Under the pieces are notes generated by a model. The model worked only from the letters and a program-made list of their open reading frames with translations, did not search any database and was not told the origin of the DNA. This document shows positions 1 through 9,428 of a stretch of 64,000 nt of DNA, piece by piece. Each line of letters starts with the position of its first letter. Position 1 is the stretch's first letter. Origin of the DNA: Saprospiraceae bacterium (GTDB lineage Bacteria; Bacteroidota; Bacteroidia; Chitinophagales; Saprospiraceae); contig JADJOB010000002.1 of assembly GCA_016714025.1 (NCBI GenBank), positions 2,264,001 through 2,328,000 on the forward strand. The letters run 5' to 3'. The position numbers were made by a program, and so were the translations under genes.

Positions 1-2
1 AA

Positions 3-2063
3 GCCACCGTCGATTTAATTCTTACCGGGCCACCCGGATTTATTCCAATAACAATTTCAGGTGTACCAGCTAATCCGGATTTCATTATTCCATTTACCAA
101 TGCTACTTTTTCAATTGCAGGACTTTATTCACTCACAATTAATGGACACTGTGGTACCAATATTTGTCCATGTACCATTTATTTCAAAGCTGATGGACAT
201 GATTGTTGTTCTAATCAATTTGATTTTGAATTGGGAATTGCGAATGCTGTTACCATAACTTCGGATTCTTTTAAATGCAAAGCAACGTTCAATATCGGTA
301 ACTTAGCTAAATGCGATACTATTGGACCCATATTTTGGGGAGATGGTACTTCATCAACAGGACCTTTTGTTGCAGGTGCTATGCCGATGCATACCTATAT
401 AGGTAATGGAACTTATAACATTAGTTGGACAGCAACAGAATATGATTATTCTGTAATGCCGCCCAGAAAATGTTTTGAAAAAGTTTTCAGGGATTCGATT
501 AAACTAGTATGTGATACATGTAAATGCAAATCATTTTCCTCCGTATTTTTTTATAATCCATTTTGGTCGGGATTTAATGTGATTACCAATTGTAATGATA
601 CATCGATGGTACAATTGCCTTGTAATAATGCCGGACCGACTACAATTGGTGTTCATGGTACTTTGAACTGCAATGCAATCAATTGTTTTAGTGATTCTAT
701 TCATTGGCAAATAACAGAATTAGCTTCTGGCATACCTATAGCTTCCAGCATTGCTTCACATTATTTTCATATTCCAAATGATAAAGTGGAGTTTGAATTA
801 CAACTAAGTTCAAGCTTGTTTCATGCGGGTGTAATATATAGTTTGCAATTATTTGGACAATGTGGATCAGATCCATGTTATTGTAAAATTAACTTCTCGA
901 TTGTTCCATGCCTTTGTTCTTGCGAATTATTGGAAGAAGATGTAAATCAAGGTTTTTATGTAAGTGGAAATCATTTAAGCTGCAATCGAACTTTTAAACC
1001 AATAGCCCTTTGCTCCGACGACAAGGTTGCCTGGGAAATTACTCCAGCAATTTCACCAGTTCCAGGAAATTCTCTAGGTCACAATAGTCAGGTGATTCAG
1101 TTTGCAAATTCTGGAATTTATAAGGTATGCATGAATGTCACGCGAATAAATCCCAATACCATGGATACGTGCAGGTATGAGTATTGCAGGAAAGTAACAG
1201 TCAATTGTTTACCCAACCCATCCTTGAGTATTTGTGATTCCAATGCGGTTAAAAATGGTGATTTTAGTGAAGGGCTTGTCAAAGGACTGTTGAGCAAAAG
1301 TAAATTAGCAAAAAGCCGGGGTAAAATAGCTAATTGGGAATTATTTCCAAATGATGGAGATGGATTGGTTTTTGTGTCTGATAGTACGGGGGCCTCAGAT
1401 GATGGGAGCATAATACTTGTGGGTAGTAAAAATAATTTCGCAGGAATCTGGCAACAAGTCGATTTAGGAGTTGATAGTTTTGTCAACATTGGTTTTGATT
1501 ATTTTGATTACCGAAGAAGTAGATTGTTAAATCACCTTTTAGCTAGGGAAATTGTTTTTCGTTTACAAAATGATTCTACCCTAAATTCAAGTAGTTCTAT
1601 AGAATTATTTAGAAAAGCTATGAAAGATAAGCGAGATGAAAAGGAAAGGAGTTATCAGCGATTTGATACTACATTAAAATTTCAATATAATCCTGAATTT
1701 AAGTACCTGGTCATTTGCCTCCAAGATCAAAATGATTCGGTAAGCTCTGTAATCGGACTTGACAATATTGAGTTGTGCACTTCTGAAGTTCCACTTAATA
1801 CCTATTCAGAACAATTCGGGAAATTGCGAATTTATCCAAACCCCAGCACTGGAAATTTTATTATTGAAATGCAACTAGCAGCCAAATCCGGATCGAAATT
1901 CCGAATTATGGATTTAAATGGAAGAATGATAATTGAAAAACAGACTGTCATTGGCAATCAAATTCAGAATATCGATGCAAGCAGTTTGGCTTCTGGATTT
2001 TATTTTTTACAGTTTATTTCTGAAGGCAAAATAATAGCTGTTGAAAAATTGATGAAGCAGTAG
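3..2063 (+). CDS. Cys-rich secreted protein with T9SS C-terminal sorting domain (5' truncated)
   Basis: The frame is open from the first bases of the window, so the gene starts upstream; the first in-window start-like codon (TTG at 231) lies inside the coding region. About 686 residues are visible. Around 30 cysteines occur, many as CxC or CxxC pairs, in PKD/gliding-motility-like beta-rich repeats. A segment near base 1240 (NGDFSEG, then NWELFPNDGDG) looks like a jelly-roll carbohydrate-binding or DUF642-like module. The last ~80 residues form a type A T9SS sorting domain: YPNPSTGNF, a central MDLNGRM strand and a basic end (EKLMKQ). Family knowledge says such proteins cross the outer membrane by the Por system and are anchored or released. 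The specific ligand is unknown. Confidence 0.85.
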   Translation, partial: ATVDLILTGPPGFIPITISGVPANPDFIIPFTNATFSIAGLYSLTINGHCGTNICPCTIYFKADGHDCCSNQFDFELGIANAVTITSDSFKCKATFNIGNLAKCDTIGPIFWGDGTSSTGPFVAGAMPMHTYIGNGTYNISWTATEYDYSVMPPRKCFEKVFRDSIKLVCDTCKCKSFSSVFFYNPFWSGFNVITNCNDTSMVQLPCNNAGPTTIGVHGTLNCNAINCFSDSIHWQITELASGIPIASSIASHYFHIPNDKVEFELQLSSSLFHAGVIYSLQLFGQCGSDPCYCKINFSIVPCLCSCELLEEDVNQGFYVSGNHLSCNRTFKPIALCSDDKVAWEITPAISPVPGNSLGHNSQVIQFANSGIYKVCMNVTRINPNTMDTCRYEYCRKVTVNCLPNPSLSICDSNAVKNGDFSEGLVKGLLSKSKLAKSRGKIANWELFPNDGDGLVFVSDSTGASDDGSIILVGSKNNFAGIWQQVDLGVDSFVNIGFDYFDYRRSRLLNHLLAREIVFRLQNDSTLNSSSSIELFRKAMKDKRDEKERSYQRFDTTLKFQYNPEFKYLVICLQDQNDSVSSVIGLDNIELCTSEVPLNTYSEQFGKLRIYPNPSTGNFIIEMQLAAKSGSKFRIMDLNGRMIIEKQTVIGNQIQNIDASSLASGFYFLQFISEGKIIAVEKLMKQ

Positions 2064-2240
2064 CATTGGATTGAAATCATTAAAACCCGGACTCTAACTT
2101 TTATAAAAGCGTAATTCCCTTCAATGTCAATCCCGATTTTGTATTGAATGGTATATCAAATTATTTTCTGAGCAGCAATACGATGTTTTAGTTTTAACTT
2201 AATCCTGTTGGTAAGAATTGATTGAAATTGTCGCGTTTAA

Positions 2241-4322
2241 CTAATTTTTTACTCCAAGAAAACTATAATTTTTGCCATATTCCATCATTTGTTTATAAAA
2301 TGATGTTGGATATTCAAGCTTTACATCTATTAGTTTATCGGCTTCATAAACTGGAACTAACTTAGGTTGTATAAATCCCCGGTATGGTTTTATTTGCAAA
2401 GTTTTAAAACGAATCAATATTTCTTTATGCAACTGTTTGTCAACCTGAACGCCATAGGTTTCAACTAAATCTTTTGCGGCATTGTAATCGCCTTCGCTTT
2501 TTATTCGCTGTATTTCAACAAGAAGTCTGCCAAATAGGAGTCTCAATTGATTATAGTCCCGAATTCTTACGAATGTTTTTCCTTTGTATTTATCAAAAAC
2601 AATTACTGAATCCTTCATGCCCATTTTGTAAGCCCACATGGAAATTAATTGACGGTTACGCATGTGCGCTTCTTCAATATTGTCTCCTTCCTTGATTCTG
2701 GTTAATTGGGTCATCAAACCATTTAAAATGTAATTGTCGTATTCTGCTTTTGCCACTTCAAGGTTAGGCATAACGCCAATGTCAACCAATTTATTGGACA
2801 TGATAAAATACAGTGCTACCAGATCTGCACGGGCTTCTTCCAGGCAACTGGAATAATTTTTTAAGGTCTTGTCTGTAGTCTGGACCCCTGGATTGATTTG
2901 TCCACTGGCATGTCCAATGCATTCATGCATATCTGTATGTAAGTCACTGGCAAGTGCGCCGTATTTTTTAATTCGCATTTTTATCTCATCATTAGCTGCA
3001 AATTCATCCAAGGTTCCTTTTCTTGCATTCATCACATTGTAGCTATAAATGATGTTGCTTAATGAAACGGATTTACTTCCATAATCTTTACGAATCCAAT
3101 CTGAATTTGGTAAATTGATTCCAATAGAACTTGCAGGTGCAGCATCACCACTTTGCACCACTGCATTAATAGCTTTGGCGGTTATTCCTATTACTTCTTG
3201 TTTTTTATGTTTAGGGTCAATCGGACTGTGATCTTCAAACCATTGTGCCTGATTGGCAATGGCTTTAATTCGTTTTGTAGCCTCTTCATCCCGTATGCTG
3301 ACAACACTCTCAAACGATGCTTTTTTACCAATAGCATCCAGATAATCTTCTATAAATCCGTTTACGACATCGATTTTACTTATTGTGTCGCGAACCCATT
3401 CTATGCAATACAAATCAAAGTCTTTTAAATCACCAGATTTATAATACCTTATGAGTAATTCTAATGTCTTTTTTTGTTGTTCATTTTCAGCCACAAGGCT
3501 CGCTTTTTCAAGCCAATGGATGATTTTGGAAATGGATGCTCCATACATGCCACTTGCTTTCCAGGTTTTTTCAACAAGTTTTCCATTTTCTTTAATTAAT
3601 TTGCTATTTAATCCCCAACTTGGTGCTTTACCAGAAGACGGCATCTTTTCATAAAATGCCTCGACTTCCTTTTGAGTTACGTTTTCATAAAAATTATTTG
3701 AAGAGGCTTTGATGTTGTCAATGCCACTGGTTAAATCCACACATTTTGGATTTAAACTTAAGTCATAAAGTAATGGCTTAACTCTATTTTTAAATTTTTC
3801 GAAGGACTCGTTGGGTTCGAGGGGGAATCCACTTTGATTCGATTTATCCATGAGTTTTGAAAAGTAGTTCCAATCGCATTCAGGAATAAATTTTTCGTTG
3901 CCGTAATGATGATGGTTGCCATTGCTAAACCAAAAGCGACCACAGTATTCTTCAAATTTTAGCCAATCTGAATTGGTTTTGTCATCCGGATAAGTGTCGT
4001 AAATATTTTCGAGTGTTTTGCGAAGTAAGATCCCATTTTTATCTTTTTGGTCATATATAATATCGCGTCCGGACAATGCAGCTTCATATAAATAATAACA
4101 AAGTTCTTTTTCTTTAAGACTTAAACTTGACCATTCAGGAACCTGATAGCGAAGAACCTGGATGTCTGCAAATGATTCAGCGGATACTTCAAAAGTATCC
4201 AAATTAGTTGCACTTGAGTCTGAAGTTTGACTGGCTGCTTCCATCTGATTTTTCTCTGGTGCATTTTTACAAGCAACAAACGATAAGATGGCAACCAAAA
4301 GGATTAAATGTATTGGCTTCAT
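2241..4322 (-). CDS. dipeptidyl peptidase III (M49) lipoprotein
   Basis: This is a zinc exopeptidase that removes dipeptides from oligopeptide N-termini. The diagnostic M49 motif HECIGH lies near residue 466 and the second zinc/catalytic motif EEARAD near residue 495. The 693-residue length suits the family. The N-terminus is a lipoprotein signal (basic n-region, hydrophobic stretch, FVAC lipobox with Cys at residue 18), so the enzyme probably sits in the periplasm or on the outer membrane, unlike the cytosolic eukaryotic enzymes. It is transcribed divergently from the acetoacetyl-CoA synthetase gene. A perfect TATCTTTG promoter element ends about 20 bases upstream of its ATG. Confidence 0.93.
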   Translation of the reverse strand: MKPIHLILLVAILSFVACKNAPEKNQMEAASQTSDSSATNLDTFEVSAESFADIQVLRYQVPEWSSLSLKEKELCYYLYEAALSGRDIIYDQKDKNGILLRKTLENIYDTYPDDKTNSDWLKFEEYCGRFWFSNGNHHHYGNEKFIPECDWNYFSKLMDKSNQSGFPLEPNESFEKFKNRVKPLLYDLSLNPKCVDLTSGIDNIKASSNNFYENVTQKEVEAFYEKMPSSGKAPSWGLNSKLIKENGKLVEKTWKASGMYGASISKIIHWLEKASLVAENEQQKKTLELLIRYYKSGDLKDFDLYCIEWVRDTISKIDVVNGFIEDYLDAIGKKASFESVVSIRDEEATKRIKAIANQAQWFEDHSPIDPKHKKQEVIGITAKAINAVVQSGDAAPASSIGINLPNSDWIRKDYGSKSVSLSNIIYSYNVMNARKGTLDEFAANDEIKMRIKKYGALASDLHTDMHECIGHASGQINPGVQTTDKTLKNYSSCLEEARADLVALYFIMSNKLVDIGVMPNLEVAKAEYDNYILNGLMTQLTRIKEGDNIEEAHMRNRQLISMWAYKMGMKDSVIVFDKYKGKTFVRIRDYNQLRLLFGRLLVEIQRIKSEGDYNAAKDLVETYGVQVDKQLHKEILIRFKTLQIKPYRGFIQPKLVPVYEADKLIDVKLEYPTSFYKQMMEYGKNYSFLGVKN

Positions 4323-4342
4323 AAAAAAGGAATCTTGTAAAG

Positions 4343-4350
4343 CAAAGATA
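4343..4350 (-). promoter_or_regulatory. Bacteroidota -7 element of the DPP III gene
   Basis: The minus strand reads TATCTTTG, an exact TAnnTTTG match, 20 bases before the ATG at 4322. No clear -33 TTTG was seen at the usual spacing. Confidence 0.6.
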
Positions 4351-4430
4351 AATTCTTTTGGACTTAAATGATTTTTTCTTTCACTGCAATCGGCTATTAT
4401 TATTTAATTTGCAGAAAATATTTCAAGGAT

Positions 4431-6413
4431 ATGGTAAATCCTAATAAGTTGTTGTGGTCAGTGTCAGATGAGGAAAATGCATCAAGTAACCTGCAACTGT
4501 ATTACAACTGGTTATTTAAAGTGCATCATTTGCAATTTACGAATTACAGTCAGTTGTATACCTGGTCTGTGAATCATCCAGCAGCATTTTGGGAAAGTTT
4601 ATTAACATACTTCAAAATCGAATATTCAGGTAGTTACTCGCAAATTCTGTCAGAGGATGCAATGCCTGAAACAAAATGGTTTGATGGAATTAATTTAAAT
4701 TATGCGGAACATATTTTTAGAAATAAAAATTTTCAAAATCCTGCTTTAATTGCGCATGATGAAATCAGACCTACTTACGAGATGAGTTGGTCCACATTAG
4801 GTGAGCAAACTGCAAGTTTGCAAGGGATTTTCAAGTCTTATGGAATGCAAATTGGGGATCGCATCTGCGCTTATGCAGGCAATGTGCCAGAAACCTCTGT
4901 GGCGATGTTAGCCTGCGTTGCATCAGGATATGTTTGGAGTTCATGTTCACCGGATTTTGGCGTTAATTCTGTTTTGGATCGATTTGCTCAAATTGAACCA
5001 TCTGTGCTTGTTGCGGTGGATGGGTACACATACAATGGCAAATACTTTGATCGGCGTGATGAAGTGGCTCAATTGGTTAGTCAAATAAAAAGTATCAAAT
5101 TAATTATTTGGATTCCTTGTGGGAATTATTCAAATGCGCCAATTGCAAGTTGTGATAATATCTATTGGAATGAATTAATTTTTGATCAAGACAGGGAACC
5201 ACAATTTGAAAGGGTCCCATTTAATCATCCGATTTGGATTTTGTATTCTTCAGGAACAACCGGTTTACCCAAAGCCATTGTGCATTGTCAGGGTGGGATG
5301 CTGTTAGAGCATTTAAAATATATTACATTTCACAATGATGTAAAAAAAGGGGAGCGTTTTTTCTGGTACACTACAACCGGATGGATGATGTGGAATTTTG
5401 TCCATGCTTCTTTGTTAGTCGGTGCAACGGCCGTGTTATATGAAGGGAGTCCTGTTTATCCGGAAATTTCTTCTTTATGGAAGCATTCCAAGGAAATTCA
5501 GATCAATCATTTTGGAACCAGTGCTCCTTTCATAATAAACTGCATGAAAAATGATTTGAATATTCTTAGGGATTATCCCCAGGCACATTTGCGAAGTATA
5601 GGATCAACGGGATCTCCACTTCCACCAGAAGCATTTGAATATGTTTATAAAAATATTAAATCGGATGTTTGGTTGTGTTCTATGAGTGGGGGTACTGATG
5701 TTTGTACTGCATTTATGGGAAGCTGCATTGAGCGTCCAGTTTATTCAGGTGAATTGCAGTGCAGAGCATTAGGTGCTGCGATAGAGTCGTGGAATGATCT
5801 CGGTCAACCCGTATTCCGGGAAATGGGCGAATTGGTATTAACTAAGCCAATGCCATGCATGCCTGTGGCATTTTGGAATGATCCGGATAAAGCTAAATAT
5901 AAAGCCAGCTATTTTGATTATTTTCCTGGAGTATGGCGGCATGGTGATTGGATTGAAATCACAATTCACGATGGAGTTATAATTTATGGTCGTTCAGATG
6001 CAACGCTTAACCGGCAGGGAGTTCGAATCGGAACTGCAGAAATTTATAATGTATTAAATAATATTAAAGAAATTTCAGATAGCTTAATCGTAAATCTCGA
6101 ATTGGAAGGAGGAAATCACTTGATGCCTTTATTTATTTCATTAAATTCAGGGTATGAAATTTCTGATAGATTGATCAAGGAAATCAGGACTGAATTAAAA
6201 GACAAATGCAGTCCAAGGCATTTACCAGATAAAATTATCCAGGTTCCCGAAATACCTTATACTATTAGTGGTAAAAAAATGGAAAGTCCCGTAAAAAAAG
6301 TCTTGTTAAATTATGAATTAAGTAAAGCATACAATTCAGGAGCGATGCGAAATCCAGAAGCCATGTTATTTTTTATTAATAACAGAGATGCTATCTTAAA
6401 AACAAATAAATAA
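4431..6413 (+). CDS. acetoacetyl-CoA synthetase
   Basis: This ANL-superfamily ligase activates acetoacetate (or a related short 3-oxo acid) with ATP and CoA, linking ketone-body or amino-acid degradation to acetyl-CoA. The P-loop YSSGTTGLPKAIVH is at about residue 273, and the A8/A10 region has YGRSDATLNRQGVRIG and the acylation lysine in YTISGKKMESPVKK near residue 613. The N-terminus (LLWSVSD, then WSVNHPAAFWESLL and LNYAEHIF) fits acetoacetyl-CoA synthetase better than acetyl-CoA synthetase. I chose ATG 4431 because family members begin about 8 residues before the LW motif; an in-frame ATG at 4368 would add 21 atypical residues. It faces the next gene convergently with 10 bases between. 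Confidence 0.9.
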   Translation: MVNPNKLLWSVSDEENASSNLQLYYNWLFKVHHLQFTNYSQLYTWSVNHPAAFWESLLTYFKIEYSGSYSQILSEDAMPETKWFDGINLNYAEHIFRNKNFQNPALIAHDEIRPTYEMSWSTLGEQTASLQGIFKSYGMQIGDRICAYAGNVPETSVAMLACVASGYVWSSCSPDFGVNSVLDRFAQIEPSVLVAVDGYTYNGKYFDRRDEVAQLVSQIKSIKLIIWIPCGNYSNAPIASCDNIYWNELIFDQDREPQFERVPFNHPIWILYSSGTTGLPKAIVHCQGGMLLEHLKYITFHNDVKKGERFFWYTTTGWMMWNFVHASLLVGATAVLYEGSPVYPEISSLWKHSKEIQINHFGTSAPFIINCMKNDLNILRDYPQAHLRSIGSTGSPLPPEAFEYVYKNIKSDVWLCSMSGGTDVCTAFMGSCIERPVYSGELQCRALGAAIESWNDLGQPVFREMGELVLTKPMPCMPVAFWNDPDKAKYKASYFDYFPGVWRHGDWIEITIHDGVIIYGRSDATLNRQGVRIGTAEIYNVLNNIKEISDSLIVNLELEGGNHLMPLFISLNSGYEISDRLIKEIRTELKDKCSPRHLPDKIIQVPEIPYTISGKKMESPVKKVLLNYELSKAYNSGAMRNPEAMLFFINNRDAILKTNK

Positions 6414-6423
6414 ATATTTTTTT

Positions 6424-7362
6424 TTATTCCTTGATAAATTTAGAAGTACTTATTCGACCTTCTTTGTCAGCAATTTGAAATAAATAAATCGCAGGATTTA
6501 TTTGCTCAATATTCCAATCTATACGATTAATACCCTCTGATACAGCATAGTCCTTTTGCATAACTATTTTTCCTTGAATATCCCGAATTGATAATACTGC
6601 ATCAAAAGATTTAAGGCTATTTAATTCAATAAACAGTTTATGATTAACCGGGTTTGGAGAAATTTTAAAATCAACCGTTTCGTCCAAGCTTACAACAGCA
6701 GTAGGTACGTTAATATTAATCAACAATGCCGTATCAATGACCCTAAGGAAATTGCTGTTTTGGTTTAATAAATTGGCCCAGGCTTCGTTATTGTAACGAT
6801 AATTAAAATTGACATTTACTGTTGTAAAGCCATCTTTGGCAGTCCCTTCATAACCAACATTTACTTCAATTTTCTTTCCCGCAACACTGGATACATCAAT
6901 CGGGTCTGTGACAAAACACACCACATTTTGGCTGCCAGTGCTTTCAAAATATAAATCATTATTAGAAGAACGGAGTCTAACATTTTCTACCATTTTACCT
7001 TCTGAAACCCCAACGCTGCCATTGCTGGTATTAAGGATCGGTTTACAGGTGGTACAGCCTGAACAATAGGTCTGGTTGGTATTGTTTGCACATCCATCAA
7101 CCCAGGTAGCATTTTTAAAGGATACGCCGGAAGCCAAACCCAAGGTGTAAAATGGGCTGGTTCTGGATTGAGTTAATTTTCCGATGCGGATAAAATCCAA
7201 TCTCAAACCACCTTTATTTCTTTGATCCTGACCACTTCCATCTGTTGCAGGTACAACAGCACTGGTTTTGCCACAAAATTTGATCTGCATCGTTTGAGCA
7301 TTTCCAGAGATAAAACTTAACATAAAAAGACACAATCCTAAGATTCTCATATATTTATACAT
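6424..7362 (-). CDS. secreted protein with T9SS C-terminal sorting domain, function unknown
   Basis: This 312-residue protein starts with a classical signal peptide (hydrophobic core, cleavage near GNAQ at residues 20-23). It ends with a T9SS type A sorting domain: FKISPNPVNHKLFIELN, then IRDIQGKIV and a basic tail SKFIKE. The middle holds a compact cysteine cluster, CANN..CSGCTTC, around residues 90-106, perhaps a disulphide or metal knot, followed by beta-rich sequence. No enzymatic motif is recognised. A near-consensus TATCTTTA element lies about ten bases upstream of the start. Export and surface delivery are strongly supported; the role is unknown. Confidence 0.85.
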   Translation of the reverse strand: MYKYMRILGLCLFMLSFISGNAQTMQIKFCGKTSAVVPATDGSGQDQRNKGGLRLDFIRIGKLTQSRTSPFYTLGLASGVSFKNATWVDGCANNTNQTYCSGCTTCKPILNTSNGSVGVSEGKMVENVRLRSSNNDLYFESTGSQNVVCFVTDPIDVSSVAGKKIEVNVGYEGTAKDGFTTVNVNFNYRYNNEAWANLLNQNSNFLRVIDTALLININVPTAVVSLDETVDFKISPNPVNHKLFIELNSLKSFDAVLSIRDIQGKIVMQKDYAVSEGINRIDWNIEQINPAIYLFQIADKEGRISTSKFIKE

Positions 7363-7534
7363 AATTTGAAGTAAAGATACTTAATTTTTACAATTTGAAA
7401 TAATATTGCTTTGCCCAATAATTAGGAAGTACTTAAATTTTATTCAAAATATAAATACGTTTAAAATCCCAATAAGGTTAGTGTTCTAAAAATAAATATT
7501 GAAAATGGAATGGTCCAAATTTAATATGGTTTTT

Positions 7535-8782
7535 TCAAATTCCCAAATCTGTTAAAGATTTTTCGATAATATAACTGCATTCATCAATTTGTTCTGTGGT
7601 GATACAGAGTGGGGGAGCCAATCGAATAATATTACCGTGAGTTGGTTTTGCCAATAATCCATTGGTAGCCATTTGTAAACAGATGTTCCAGGCTAAATCA
7701 GATTCCTCCGGGCTTTTAATTACAATCGCATTCAATAATCCCTTTCCTCGAATTGTTTCTATAATGGGGTGTTTCTTTTGAATTAGTCTGAGCTGTTCAC
7801 GTAATTGCTGCCCTCTGTCTTCAGCATTTTTAATTAAATGCTCATCCTTAATAACTTCCAGTGCTGCGATGGCAACTGCGCAGGCCAATGGATTTCCGCC
7901 AAAAGTTGAACCATGCTCTCCTGGTTTTATACACAGCATGATGTCGTCGGATGTTAAAACTGCAGAAACGGGCAGTGTGCCACCAGACAATGCTTTCCCT
8001 AAAATTAAGATATCGGGTTTAATATCCAGATGGTCACATGCCAGCATTCTTCCGGTACGTGCAATGCCGGTTTGAACTTCATCAGCAATAAATAAAATAG
8101 AATGTGCACAACACAATTCAAATACTTGCTTTAAGTAGTTGTCATCCGGTACAATTACTCCCGCTTCCCCTTGAATCGGTTCGATTATCAAACCCGCTAT
8201 ATTTGATGTGGTGGAAATACATTTTTTTAAAGCATCAAGATCATTGTAGGGTAACTTAATAATTCCAGGTAAAAAAGGACCAAAATTGGTAAAGCTTGAT
8301 GGGTCAGTAGATGCAGAAACAGCGGTCATGGTACGGCCGTGAAAATTGCCTTCAAAAACAAGGATATTAGCCATGTTTTCAGGGATGCCTTTCTTTGAAT
8401 AGGCCCATTTTCTGCAAAGTTTCACTGCGGTTTCGACAGCTTCCACCCCGGTGTTCATTGGGAGTACTTTGTCGTATCCAAAAAGTTTACACATATATTT
8501 TTCATAAAGCCCCAACTGATCATTGTAAAAAGCTCTTGACGTCAGTGTAAGTTTTTGTGCTTGAATGATGAGTGCATTTATAATTGCAGGATGACAATGA
8601 CCTTGGTTTACAGCAGAATAGGCAGATAAGAAATCAAAATACTGCTTTCCTTCAACATCCCACACATAAACACCTTCTCCACGTTCAAGTACTACCGGTA
8701 AAGGGTGATAGTTATGGGCACCATATTGATCTTCAAGTGCAATAAATTTCTCTGGTGAAACCTTTTCCCGGGTTATTTGCAT
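7535..8782 (-). CDS. rocD: ornithine--oxo-acid aminotransferase
   Basis: This fold-type I PLP enzyme converts ornithine and 2-oxoglutarate to glutamate semialdehyde and glutamate in arginine/ornithine catabolism and proline interconversion. RocD marks are visible: EDQYGAHNYHPLPVVLERG at the N-terminus, QYFDFLSAYSAVNQGHCHP, NTGVEAVETAVKLCRKW, the PLP-phosphate region, IADEVQTGIARTG and the Schiff-base lysine in ILGKALSGG (about residue 261). The length of 415 is typical. An exact TAAATTTG promoter element lies 19 bases before the ATG. The dehydrogenase partner is not in the window. Confidence 0.96.
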   Translation of the reverse strand: MQITREKVSPEKFIALEDQYGAHNYHPLPVVLERGEGVYVWDVEGKQYFDFLSAYSAVNQGHCHPAIINALIIQAQKLTLTSRAFYNDQLGLYEKYMCKLFGYDKVLPMNTGVEAVETAVKLCRKWAYSKKGIPENMANILVFEGNFHGRTMTAVSASTDPSSFTNFGPFLPGIIKLPYNDLDALKKCISTTSNIAGLIIEPIQGEAGVIVPDDNYLKQVFELCCAHSILFIADEVQTGIARTGRMLACDHLDIKPDILILGKALSGGTLPVSAVLTSDDIMLCIKPGEHGSTFGGNPLACAVAIAALEVIKDEHLIKNAEDRGQQLREQLRLIQKKHPIIETIRGKGLLNAIVIKSPEESDLAWNICLQMATNGLLAKPTHGNIIRLAPPLCITTEQIDECSYIIEKSLTDLGI

Positions 8783-8801
8783 AATGACTAAATTTAAAAT
8801 G

Positions 8802-8809
8802 CAAATTTA
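8802..8809 (-). promoter_or_regulatory. Bacteroidota -7 element of rocD
   Basis: The minus strand reads TAAATTTG, an exact TAnnTTTG match, ending 19 bases before the rocD ATG. Confidence 0.6.
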
Positions 8810-8837
8810 GCCAGATATGAGCATCCGGTCAGTTAAT

Positions 8838-9428
8838 TTAACTGAATAATTCCTTTAAATTCAAATAAATGTTCAGCGTCTGTCGAATGATGCTTTGGAT
8901 GCCAAGATTGTAGATCGTATAATCTGCATAAGGACTTCGCTGTTCATCATTTAATTGGGCTTTCATGCGTTTTTGAATTTCTTCCAGAGTCAATTGATCT
9001 CTTTTTTTCAAACGATCAATTCGAAGTTGTTCATTTGAAACAACTAATATTATTTTATCTACTGCCTGGTGATTTAATACTTCAATTAATAAAGCAGATT
9101 CTTTTATGATAAAAGGAGCATGTTGATTGGTACTCCAACTCGCAAAGTCTAAACCAACAGCAGGGTGAATAAGATCGTTTATCCATTGAGTTTCTTCAGG
9201 GTTATTGAAAACATTTTTAGCTATAAAAGCTCGATTTAAGTTGTGTTTAGAATCATATGCTAAAGGACCAAAGTGATTTTTAATTTGTTGGATAATTTCA
9301 AGATTGTTTTCCATAATCCAACGTGCTCGAAGGTCTGAATTATATATAGGTACATCAAGCATTTCGAAAATTTTGGCTACTGTTGTTTTGCCACTTCCAA
9401 TACCTCCGGTTAATCCTATTACCTTCAT
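8838..9428 (-). CDS. coaE: dephospho-CoA kinase
   Basis: This enzyme performs the last step of coenzyme A synthesis, ATP-dependent phosphorylation of the 3'-hydroxyl of dephospho-CoA in the cytosol. The P-loop is at the extreme N-terminus (GLTGGIGSGKTTVAK, residues 5-19). The substrate region shows YNSDLRARWIME, the HPAV motif and a lid region IDRLKKRDQLTLEEIQKRM. The length of 196 is normal. Its ATG overlaps the stop codon of the upstream YigZ-family gene by four bases, so translational coupling is likely. Confidence 0.96.
   Translation of the reverse strand: MKVIGLTGGIGSGKTTVAKIFEMLDVPIYNSDLRARWIMENNLEIIQQIKNHFGPLAYDSKHNLNRAFIAKNVFNNPEETQWINDLIHPAVGLDFASWSTNQHAPFIIKESALLIEVLNHQAVDKIILVVSNEQLRIDRLKKRDQLTLEEIQKRMKAQLNDEQRSPYADYTIYNLGIQSIIRQTLNIYLNLKELFS

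Noticed and set aside
1118..1489. 123-codon minus-strand frame inside the first gene
   Set aside because: It is a shadow of the T9SS protein; composition and context give no support.
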